NCBI GenBank assembly: GCA_029260755.1
Contig: JAJDCQ010000104.1
Coordinates: 1 to 64,000 of the forward strand
Length of the DNA: 64,000 bases
DNA from: Planctomycetota bacterium
Lineage (GTDB): Bacteria; Planctomycetota; J058; JAJDCQ01
Direction: 5' to 3'
Each line of letters starts with the position of its first letter. The stretch's first letter is position 1. The position numbers and the translations under genes were made by a program. Of this stretch, positions 49,841 to 64,000 are shown one piece after another. The notes below the pieces were generated by a model, which was given only the letters and a program-made list of their open reading frames with translations, was not told where the DNA came from and ran no database searches.

Positions 49841-50100
49841 GACCCTACCCCCTACCTCAACCTCGAGGACGACTGTCGAACGTCACTTCTTGCGGACGTC
49901 GGGCGGACCGCCGCTACGGTTGGGCGAGGGAATGCGACCCCCCTCGACCCGGATCTCGCATCGCGACCCGACGACCCTCCCGGAGCAGCTCCGTCCCGCA
50001 GGATGGCGCAATACCCCGATCGCCGGATCCCGCCGGTGGTGGGGCGCGCGGGACTTTCGTCTCATGCGACCGGACCACCGTCCGAGCTCCAAGGCGCAGA

Positions 50101-50129
50101 ATCGTATCGAGGAGGGGGGTCCACATCAA
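50101..50129 (-). promoter_or_regulatory. Sigma-70-like promoter towards 49840
   Basis: On the minus strand: -35 TTGATG (50124-50129), 17-bp spacer, -10 TACGAT (50101-50106). It would transcribe the hypothetical gene starting at 49840 with a leader of about 250 nt. Confidence 0.45.
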
Positions 50130-50137
50130 GATTTATG

Positions 50138-50166
50138 TTGAGAACGGCGTAACAAACTGATATCAA
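50138..50166 (+). promoter_or_regulatory. Sigma-70-like promoter without an obvious gene
   Basis: -35 TTGAGA (50138-50143), 17-bp spacer, -10 TATCAA (50161-50166). Downstream on the plus strand come small hairpins and no convincing coding region before the antisense of the gene ending at 50526, so a non-coding RNA or short peptide is possible. Confidence 0.45.
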
Positions 50167-50525
50167 TAGCTTAATGGGAAATCCCGACACCGCCCTGCGC
50201 CCGGTGATTGGGCCGTGCCCTCGAGGCGGGGCGGACCGCCCCGAGGAGGGGCTGGAGGCATGTTGATGAACGAATGTCGAAAACTCCTCAAACTCAAGCA
50301 GTATAGAATCTTACAAAGAGAACAGCCCGAGACCCGCACCGGATCGCGCCGTCGTCTTCCCGGCGATGTTGCCGGCCGTTGGCGTCGGAAACTACCTAAA
50401 TCCCATATTTCGAGATTCTTACACTCACAGCGCCCGGCGTCGCCCCTCGTTTCACCGCTCTGGGGAGATTCCCCAATGAGCCCCGGAAACGGGTCCTGGG
50501 CCGACAGGACGCGGGAAGCGCGTTC

Positions 50526-52448
50526 TCAGGAGCCGGATGGCGGTTTCGGCCGGGAGCTCTCTGCCGGAAGCGGGTCGGGTGCGGGCGCCGCCTCGGGCCC
50601 CGTCTCGGGCGCCGTCTCGCCCTCCGTTTTCGCGGGCGCGACGAGGCGGATGCCGACCCTCGGGTGGGCCAGATCGGGTCGAAGGAAGTGGCGGAAGGTG
50701 GCCGTTCCGCTGCCCTTCAGCTCGGGGTCGTATCCGCCCCGGATCACCCGCGCGTCGCCGCGGCCCGGACCGCGGGGATCGACGTCGGAGCAGCGCGCAT
50801 AGGCGTCCGGAGCATACCAGTCGGCACACCACACCCAGACCGGGCCGATGAGCGCGAGCGCCCCGAACGGCGACGCGAGCTCGGGCCGAGAGGCCGCATC
50901 GACCTCGGCGCGCGTCGCGATGCTGCTCGGCCCGCCGCTCGTCGCCTCGTGAAGCTGCCGGCGCGCGTCCTCGTCGTCACCCCACGGGAACAGGCGCTCG
51001 TCGCCGCCGCGGGCCGCCTTCTCCCACTCCGCCTCCGACGGGAGGCGCGCGTCGCACCACTCCGCGAACGCGCGCGCCTCGTCCCAGCTCACGTTGGTGA
51101 CCGGGAGGTCGAGGTCGACGCCGGCGAGGTCGAGCACCTCGCTCCGTCGCCAGCCGCCGCGGCGCTCGACCCAGTGGCGCGGCGGACGCGCGCCCGTAGC
51201 GCGAACGAAGACGAGCCACTCGTGGCCGGTGACGAGCCGTCGGTCGATCCGGAAGGCGTCGAGCCCGATGCGCCGGGCCGGCCGCTCGTCGGGCCGACCC
51301 GCGGCGCGCCCCAGGGTGAACGGGCCGGCGCGCACCTCGACGGTGTCCGGGCGCGCCCGGACCGAGTCGGGCGTCAGCAGCTCGGACGGCCGCTCCCGCC
51401 GCGCCTCCGCGGGCCTGGGGACGCTGGGAGCCTGCCCGGGCCCGCTCAGGATCGCGAGGAGGTCCCCCCGAAGCGACGCGACGTCTCGATAGCGGCGCGC
51501 TCGATCCCGCGCCATGGCTCGCTTCACGACCAGGTCGAAGCGGGGGTCGAGGGTCGGATCGATCTCGCTCGGGAGCTCGAGCCCGAGGGGAACTCGTCCC
51601 GTGAGGAGCTCGAAGAGGAGCGCGCCGAGCGAGTAGACGTCGACCTGGACGTCGATCGTTCCCTCCCGCTCGAGCACCTCGGGAGCGAGGTAGGGGAGCG
51701 TTCCCGCCCGTCGAGCGAGGCCACGCCGCCGCGTCGTGCCGGCCCCGTCCGCGCCGTCCTCGTCGTCCTCGTCGTCGAAGGTGCGGAACGTCTGCGAGTA
51801 GATCAGGGCGCGGCCCGCGGCACCGTCGTCGGACCCGTCGCCGTCGGACTCGTCGGCCACCTCGGCGACGAGCTCCGCGATGCCGAAGTCGGTGAGCTTC
51901 ACCTGACCGTCGGCGCGCATCAGGATGTTCTCTGGCTTGATGTCGCGATGGACGACCCCGCGCCCGTGCGCGAACGCGACCGCGTCGAGGAGCTGCGAGA
52001 AGATCGGGCGGAGACGCTGCCGCGGCAGAGATCCCCGGCCGAGAACGTCGCGGAGGTTTCCGCCCTCGACGAGCTCCATGACGACGGCGATCCGGTCGAG
52101 GACCGGGATCACTTCGTGCGTCAGGACGATGTTCGCATGGACGAGCCGTCGTTCGAGGCTGACCGCGTCGCTGCTCGACTTCGCGCGGACGAGCTTGACG
52201 GCGACCTCCTCGCCCTCCGCCGGGCCGCTCGTGGACTGCTCGCCGCCGAGCTCGGGATCCTCGCTGGCCGCCAGATCCGGCGCCCGCCCGCGCACGCGCG
52301 CCCGGTAGACCTCGCCGAAGGCGCCCTGCCCGATCTGCTCGAGCGGCTCGTAACGCGTTGCCGCGAGGGCTCGCGCGAGAAGATCCCGGTCGATCGGGGG
52401 TAGCTCTCGGGGCACGATCGGATTCCGATGGTCGAAGGAAGGCACCAT
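50526..52448 (-). CDS. Ser/Thr protein kinase fused to FGE-sulfatase domain
   Basis: A 640-residue fusion. An intact Hanks kinase (about 32-310) has GQGAFGEVYRA, VAVKLV, VVHRDIKPEN, LTDFGIAEL and GTLPYLAPEV. A linker leads to a formylglycine-generating-enzyme/sulfatase-modifying-factor domain (about 375-610): VRAGPFTLGR, PVTNVSWDEARAFAEWCDARLPSEAEWEKAARGG, RVIRGGYD, TFRHFLRPDLAHPRVGIRLV. The domain lacks the paired active-site cysteines of true FGE as far as I can see, so a ligand-binding role is more likely than sulfatase activation. No TM helix is visible. The ATG at 52448 lies inside a perfect extended -10 element, so translation may instead begin at GTG 52415. Confidence 0.9.
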   Translation of the reverse strand: MVPSFDHRNPIVPRELPPIDRDLLARALAATRYEPLEQIGQGAFGEVYRARVRGRAPDLAASEDPELGGEQSTSGPAEGEEVAVKLVRAKSSSDAVSLERRLVHANIVLTHEVIPVLDRIAVVMELVEGGNLRDVLGRGSLPRQRLRPIFSQLLDAVAFAHGRGVVHRDIKPENILMRADGQVKLTDFGIAELVAEVADESDGDGSDDGAAGRALIYSQTFRTFDDEDDEDGADGAGTTRRRGLARRAGTLPYLAPEVLEREGTIDVQVDVYSLGALLFELLTGRVPLGLELPSEIDPTLDPRFDLVVKRAMARDRARRYRDVASLRGDLLAILSGPGQAPSVPRPAEARRERPSELLTPDSVRARPDTVEVRAGPFTLGRAAGRPDERPARRIGLDAFRIDRRLVTGHEWLVFVRATGARPPRHWVERRGGWRRSEVLDLAGVDLDLPVTNVSWDEARAFAEWCDARLPSEAEWEKAARGGDERLFPWGDDEDARRQLHEATSGGPSSIATRAEVDAASRPELASPFGALALIGPVWVWCADWYAPDAYARCSDVDPRGPGRGDARVIRGGYDPELKGSGTATFRHFLRPDLAHPRVGIRLVAPAKTEGETAPETGPEAAPAPDPLPAESSRPKPPSGS

Positions 52449-52455
52449 TATAGCA
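52447..52455 (-). promoter_or_regulatory. Extended -10 promoter overlapping the kinase-FGE start
   Basis: Minus-strand TGCTATAAT (52447-52455) is a perfect extended -10 element. Transcription would start about 7 nt past it, downstream of the ATG at 52448, supporting translation from GTG 52415. No clear -35 is present. Confidence 0.5.
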
Positions 52456-52785
52456 GCGCGATCGCGACGCTTATCGGACGGAGGGAGGGCCGCCCCGTGG
52501 ACCGATCTCGCGTGCCTGGAGGGGTCTACACGCTCGCGGGATCCCGGCCGGACCGACCCGTTTCCGAGCCTGCCCGTAACCTATTGATGGGTAATCTGTA
52601 ATGTTCTTGGAGAAGGGTGGAACGGAGGGTCGATAGCGGACGTGTTTCATCCTATGGGGCGTTGAACCGCCCTGTGTGCTCTGCTATAGTAGCACGCGGC
52701 GCGAAGCCTGAACCTATCGGGGTTTCCGCGCGAACGACCAGTCCCGGGGACCGATCACCCACCCGCCGATCGGCCGGAGGAACTC
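52456..52785. other. Divergent intergenic region of kinase-FGE and lipoprotein genes
   Basis: Moderate G+C region containing the promoters of both flanking genes. Apart from these and an AT-rich patch near 52570-52610, nothing else is recognised. Confidence 0.5.
52662..52690 (+). promoter_or_regulatory. Strong sigma-70 promoter of the TPR lipoprotein gene
   Basis: -35 TTGAAC (52662-52667), 17-bp spacer ending in TGC, -10 TATAGT (52685-52690). Both hexamers are close to consensus and the TGC extends the -10. Predicted start near 52697 leaves a leader of about 90 nt. Confidence 0.7.
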
Positions 52786-53919
52786 ATGCGGGGGATTAAC
52801 AAGACTCATCTCCTTGTCGCCGTGGCGCTTGCTGCGCTCGTCGTCATCGCGCCCGGATGCGGAAAGTCGTATCCCGTCATTCCGGACTCGAAGGGCGTCT
52901 CGACGGTGACCTATCCGTCGGCGTTGGGCAACTACGCCCGCGTCTACGCGATGACCTACAAGATCGTGAACCGCTATTCACTGATCAAGTGGGCGAGTTA
53001 CAGTCAGGGCGAGATCGTCGGGGAGATGATGCCCGACAACTCGATGTTCGATAAGACCCGCAAGATCATCCATGCGAGGATCTTCGACGACGGCGAGTAC
53101 TTCGACGTCGAGGTGCGGGTTCTGATCGAGATCGACCAGAGCGAGCCCGAGACGTTCCGCGAGTTCCATCCGCGCTTCGAGTGGCGGACGATCGCGAGCG
53201 ACTCCCGCCTCGAGACGAAGCTCAACAACGAGGTGAAGCTGGCGCTGACGGACAACGCCTACCTCAAGAAGCATCACGTCTCGCTCGCCCCCGAGGTCGA
53301 GGACCACGGCGCGCCGATGGCTCCGGCTCCGCAGGGTGCGCCCCTGCCGGCCGCTCCCGGCGACGACGCGGCGACCCTTCCGAAGGTCGGTAAGGACGAG
53401 GGGCTCGTTCGCCACGAGGTGAGCGGCGAGGCCTCCTACGCCGATCTCGAGGCGCTCGGGATCTACTACATGCGCAACGGTCGCTATCAGCTGGCGCGCA
53501 CCGCGTTCCAGACGGCGGTCGACCTCAAGGAGGACAACCCCTACGGGTGGTATCTCCTGGCGCACAGCCAGTTCTCGACGGCGGACTTCGCCGGCGCGAC
53601 CACCTCGATCCGCAAGGGTCTGAAGATCAACCCGGAGTGGACGCGGAGCGGGATCGACTTCCGCAGCTTCTACGGCGACAACGTCGGCGACTTCGCCATG
53701 CACTTCGGCCGCCTGGAGGAGACCCTCCAGCGCAACGATGCGGACGCGGACGCCCGGGCGGTCCTCGGCTACATCTACTTCTTCTCGGATCGCTACGGTG
53801 ACGCGCTCACCGAGTTCGACAACCTGATCGCGATCAACCCGAGCGACGACCTGTTCGACCACTACCGTCGTCACTGCCTCGTCGCGATCGACAAGGAGAG
53901 CGGGCTCGAGGAGCACTGA
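52786..53919 (+). CDS. TPR lipoprotein
   Basis: A 377-residue lipoprotein. The signal sequence ends in a lipobox with Cys25 (VIAPGCGK). Residues 45-175 form an alpha/beta domain of unknown type (GNYARVYAMTYKIVNRYSLIKWASYSQGEIVGEMMPDN), followed by a Pro/Ala linker and three to four TPR units (LEALGIYYMRNGRYQLARTAFQTAVDLKEDN, DADARAVLGYIYFFSDRYGDALTEFDNLIAINPSDD). The ATG at 52786 has GGAGGA at 6-nt spacing and a strong promoter at 52662-52690. Codons are less G+C-extreme than in neighbours, consistent with high expression. Probably attached to a periplasm-facing membrane leaflet; binding partner unknown. Confidence 0.88.
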   Translation: MRGINKTHLLVAVALAALVVIAPGCGKSYPVIPDSKGVSTVTYPSALGNYARVYAMTYKIVNRYSLIKWASYSQGEIVGEMMPDNSMFDKTRKIIHARIFDDGEYFDVEVRVLIEIDQSEPETFREFHPRFEWRTIASDSRLETKLNNEVKLALTDNAYLKKHHVSLAPEVEDHGAPMAPAPQGAPLPAAPGDDAATLPKVGKDEGLVRHEVSGEASYADLEALGIYYMRNGRYQLARTAFQTAVDLKEDNPYGWYLLAHSQFSTADFAGATTSIRKGLKINPEWTRSGIDFRSFYGDNVGDFAMHFGRLEETLQRNDADADARAVLGYIYFFSDRYGDALTEFDNLIAINPSDDLFDHYRRHCLVAIDKESGLEEH

Positions 53920-53956
53920 GCCGGCCCGATCGACCGACCGTGACGGATGAGAGAGA

Positions 53957-53982
53957 CGAGGCGGCCCACCCGGGTCGCCTCG
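53957..53982 (+). terminator. Stem-loop after the TPR lipoprotein gene
   Basis: An 11-bp stem (53957-53967 with 53972-53982, one G-T wobble) with an ACCC tetraloop, 37 bp past the stop codon. No T-tract follows, so termination is likely from position but not certain. Confidence 0.45.
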
Positions 53983-54028
53983 CTTCACGTACCGACTCCC
54001 GCTCAGCAGGCCTGAGATGGAGAGAGGG

Positions 54029-54123
54029 CTCACGCAAAGGCGCAAAGGCGCAAAGGAGCCCTGCCGGATCCACCGTCTCGGCCTTGAGCAACGCCCCTTT
54101 GCGTCTTTGCGCCTTTGCGTGAG
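54029..54123. repeat. Hairpin element E (9-nt-unit arms, GCGCAAAGG family)
   Basis: Left arm 54029-54056 and right arm 54096-54123 are reverse complements at 27 of 28 positions around a 39-bp loop. Each arm is three tandem 9-nt units of GCGCAAAGG type. It lies between two lipoprotein genes on the plus strand. The unit sequence differs from elements A-D but the architecture is the same. Confidence 0.85.
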
Positions 54124-54188
54124 TTTCGTTCGCCTGTTCCAGCCAGGAATCTCGCTGGACTGCGCGAGATCTCGGAGCAGGCACGTCG

Positions 54189-55265
54189 ATGACCCGCGTT
54201 CCCCGGGGGACGATCCACGGACTCATCGCCCTCGGGGCCGCCCTCGGGGCCGCCCTCGCGGTCGCTCCCCTGGCCGGGTGCCAGTCGGTGTCCATCTCGC
54301 CCGAGCAGCTCGCAAGCGCCAAGGAGCGCTACTACGCCGCGGCGAGTCTCTACGGGCGGACGACCTCCGCCGATGACTTCATCCACGCGGGGCACCGCGG
54401 CGGAGCGGTCGACGAGTTCGCCGATCGCCTGAGCGGCGCCGAGCTCGATCCGCCGAACCCGCGCGACGTCGTCGCGCTGATGGACCGGAGCTTCGGCGAG
54501 CTCGGCCTCACCGCGATCGAGATCGACGTCCAGCCGTCGCCGCTCGACGACGCCGCGGTGGTGGTGGCCCACGGCCGCATCGACGGCGCCGACCTGACCG
54601 AGCCGGCGCGCCGCTACATCCGCCGCAACACGCTCGCGTCCGTCCTCGACCACTTCGTCGCGAAGGGGTGGCACGCGCGGGGGAGGCGGCTGCTGATCGA
54701 GCTGAAGGCTCCCTACGGCCACGGTCGCCCGGACGAGCTGGCGGATCACACGGTCGAGCTGATCTCACGAACGGCCGTCGTGCTGACCCGGTTCGACGAC
54801 CGCCCCGACGCGCTCGCGATCCGACGCGCGATCTCGATCCTCTCGTTCCACCCGATCGCGCTCGCACGCCTCCACGCGGCCGTCGCGGCGGCCCGCGAAC
54901 CGGACGCGGCGGGGCCCGGCGGCGACCACGGCTGGCTCCTCCTGCTGACCTCGAACCAGTTCCCGAGGTTCTTCTTCCGCATGAGCACCCTCCCCCCGCT
55001 CGACGCCTCGAGCGAGGAGCATCTCGTCGAGCCGTGGCTCACGGGAACGATCCTCGACCCGATCTGGATCGACGAGGTCGGACGACTCCTCCGACGCGTC
55101 CAGCAGCGTCGACGACGAGCCGGGCTCGCCCCGCTCGACGTGCTGTTCGGGACCTACTCGAGCGACCTCGAGGAGTGGGCCGCCGCCCTCGCGAAGGCGA
55201 CCTGGGACGGCGCCCACCCGATCGAGAACGTCCGCGGCGTCGTCTACGAGATCCGGCGCGACTGA
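54189..55265 (+). CDS. GDPD-like phosphodiesterase lipoprotein
   Basis: A 358-residue lipoprotein: the signal ends in PLAGC with Cys31 as lipid-attachment site. The mature part resembles a glycerophosphodiester phosphodiesterase/PLC-like TIM barrel: HAGHRGG gives His69-Arg70, TAIEIDVQ gives Glu111 and Asp113, VVVAHG gives His128, and RRLLIELKA supplies the next barrel strand with its conserved Glu and Lys. These match the HR / E-x-D / H catalytic constellation. The C-terminal half is more divergent. It probably cleaves a phosphodiester (for example from a phospholipid head group) outside the cytoplasmic membrane; substrate not determinable. It starts at the ATG at 54189 and is nearly tail-to-tail with the GNAT gene. 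Confidence 0.78.
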   Translation: MTRVPRGTIHGLIALGAALGAALAVAPLAGCQSVSISPEQLASAKERYYAAASLYGRTTSADDFIHAGHRGGAVDEFADRLSGAELDPPNPRDVVALMDRSFGELGLTAIEIDVQPSPLDDAAVVVAHGRIDGADLTEPARRYIRRNTLASVLDHFVAKGWHARGRRLLIELKAPYGHGRPDELADHTVELISRTAVVLTRFDDRPDALAIRRAISILSFHPIALARLHAAVAAAREPDAAGPGGDHGWLLLLTSNQFPRFFFRMSTLPPLDASSEEHLVEPWLTGTILDPIWIDEVGRLLRRVQQRRRRAGLAPLDVLFGTYSSDLEEWAAALAKATWDGAHPIENVRGVVYEIRRD

Positions 55266-55269
55266 GGCG

Positions 55270-55695
55270 CTACTCCTCCTGATACCGGTCCATGGACCGC
55301 GTCGACGGCTCGAACTCGAGGCGCTCGTAGAACGGGACGACCCCGGGATCGCAGGTGAGCGACACGCGCCGGATCGAGGTCAGCTCGGCGAGGAGGACGC
55401 GAACGAGCTCCGAGCCGAGGCCGCGACGCTGGAAGCGAGGCGCGACCATGACGTCGTGGACCATGGCGTAGAGGACGTGATCGGTCAGGACGCGGGCGAA
55501 GGCGACGAGGCGCCCGTCGCGATCGAAGGCCGCGGCCAGGATGTCGGAGTTCGCGAGGACGCCCGCGACCCGGTCGGGCCGGGCGTGGCTGTGCCAGCCG
55601 AGCTCGCGGTAGAGCGCGAGCAGCTCGTCGGCGTCGACGTCGGAGGACGTGACGAGCGACACGGTGGGTCGGACGGAGTCGCGAGCGCGGGACAT
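55270..55695 (-). CDS. GNAT-family N-acetyltransferase
   Basis: A 141-residue acetyltransferase. The acetyl-CoA-binding motif A is MVAPRFQRRGLGSELVRVLLAEL (R-x-x-G-x-G/A type) and motif B is SLTCDPGVVPFYERLEFEPS. This resembles small GNATs such as YhhY/PhnO relatives that act on amines. Start at the ATG at 55695 is supported by AGAGGTGG upstream; a GTG at 55714-55716 is an alternative. It converges with the lipoprotein gene (4 bp between stops). Substrate unknown. Confidence 0.9.
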   Translation of the reverse strand: MSRARDSVRPTVSLVTSSDVDADELLALYRELGWHSHARPDRVAGVLANSDILAAAFDRDGRLVAFARVLTDHVLYAMVHDVMVAPRFQRRGLGSELVRVLLAELTSIRRVSLTCDPGVVPFYERLEFEPSTRSMDRYQEE

Positions 55696-55779
55696 GATGG
55701 CCACCTCTCCGGTCACCGCAGACCCATGGGGCGAAACGACCCTGTCGCCGAGACCTGGAGAACCCGGCCGCAGCGACGC

Positions 55780-55920
55780 ATCGGCAACGGTTCGGCGACG
55801 TCCGAACCAATCCGCGTAGTCCGCGTCATCCGCGGTTCCGTCTCTCGGCGGCGAACGAACGGAACCGCGGATTGCGCGGACTACGCGGATTGCGAGCTGC
55901 CGAGGTCCCGGTTCACTGCC
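55780..55920. repeat. Hairpin element D (copy related to element C)
   Basis: Arms 55808-55839 and 55861-55892 are reverse complements at 30 of 32 positions with a 21-bp loop; units are CGCGGATTN. About 40 bp of left flank (from 55773) match the left flank of element C with about six differences, and the right flank GGATTGCGAGCTGCCGA is identical, so C and D are copies of one dispersed element. It lies between the TPR gene stop and the GNAT gene. Confidence 0.82.
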
Positions 55921-55938
55921 GTCGACCGAGGGTCGCCG

Positions 55939-63941
<8,003 letters not shown>

Positions 63942-64000
63942 GCTCGCCTGCTGCTCGCTTCCTGCTGCCCGTTCGGGTGCGACTACTCTTCGTTCGGGCT

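Larger units (their letters stand above)
49841..50525. other. 685-bp intergenic region with divergent promoters
   Basis: Noticeably richer in A+T than the rest of the window around 50100-50190 and 50270-50440. It holds two back-to-back sigma-70-like promoters (50101-50129 minus, 50138-50166 plus), a G+C-rich inverted repeat near 50228-50244 and a perfect hairpin at 50461-50475 (TGGGGA with TCCCCA). No convincing ORF explains the plus-strand promoter; a short frame from ATG 50266 (with GGAGG at 7-nt spacing) starts MNECRKLLKLKQYRI but runs on into the antisense of the next gene. Confidence 0.6.

Noticed and set aside
50266-50802. Short plus-strand ORF starting MNECRKLLKLKQYRI with a good ribosome site
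   Set aside because: The composition becomes shadow-like after about 60 codons and it runs antisense into the kinase-FGE gene; kept only as a possible short peptide within the orphan transcript.

Overview
This is a very G+C-rich (about 70% by eye), gene-dense window from a Gram-negative bacterium: it carries lptF and lptG for lipopolysaccharide export and several lipoproteins. The gene mix is six Ser/Thr-kinase-family genes (several fused to TPR arrays or to a formylglycine-generating-enzyme domain), two ECF sigma/membrane anti-sigma pairs, two histidine kinase/sigma-54 regulator pairs and many TPR proteins. Together with dispersed hairpins built of 9-nt units, this points to Planctomycetota. 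That is an inference; Myxococcota is the main alternative. I saw no rRNA, tRNA, CRISPR array or insertion sequence.

Layout. 154-4226 (minus): exported hypothetical protein, sigma-54 response regulator, histidine kinase. 4318-13445: two large membrane-spanning Ser/Thr kinases with TPR arrays, and between them a convergent pseudokinase. 13788-20015 (plus): acetate kinase, phosphotransacetylase and a third membrane kinase, closely spaced. 20448-22174 (minus): ECF sigma factor and RskA-type anti-sigma with overlapping ends, divergent from a secreted 920-residue protein (22382-25144). 32878-25149 (minus): a tight cluster of HELGH zinc metalloprotease, STAS protein, giant zinc-ribbon/TPR protein and a protein with two complete kinase domains. 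This is the best candidate for an undescribed signalling module. 33081-35473 (minus): lptG and lptF. 35662-36897 (plus): secreted hemopexin-repeat protein. 37019-40600 (minus): second ECF sigma factor and a 990-residue membrane partner. 40817-44244 (plus): a selenoprotein missed by ordinary ORF calling, a DUF72-RluA fusion and a SecD-domain-only protein. 44491-47598 (minus): glutaryl-CoA dehydrogenase and both ETF subunits. 47710-49840 (minus): a methionine-synthase-like protein and an unknown. 50526-55695: a kinase-FGE fusion divergent from two lipoproteins, then a GNAT enzyme. 63941-55939 (minus): TPR protein, histidine kinase with an unusual repeated tail, sigma-54 regulator and TPR protein, with overlapping or closely spaced ends.

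Functionally the window is mostly regulation: phospho-signalling by Ser/Thr and His kinases feeding sigma-54 and ECF transcription, set around a few metabolic cores (acetyl-CoA/acetate interconversion, glutaryl-CoA oxidation with electron transfer through ETF). Five inverted-repeat elements with arms of 9-nt units sit only in intergenic regions, next to gene 3' ends. Two of them share flanking sequence, as copies of a dispersed element would. Reliable single finds are the Rdx-type selenoprotein with a bSECIS-like hairpin just after its in-frame TGA, and several well-spaced sigma-70 promoters upstream of the less G+C-rich genes.
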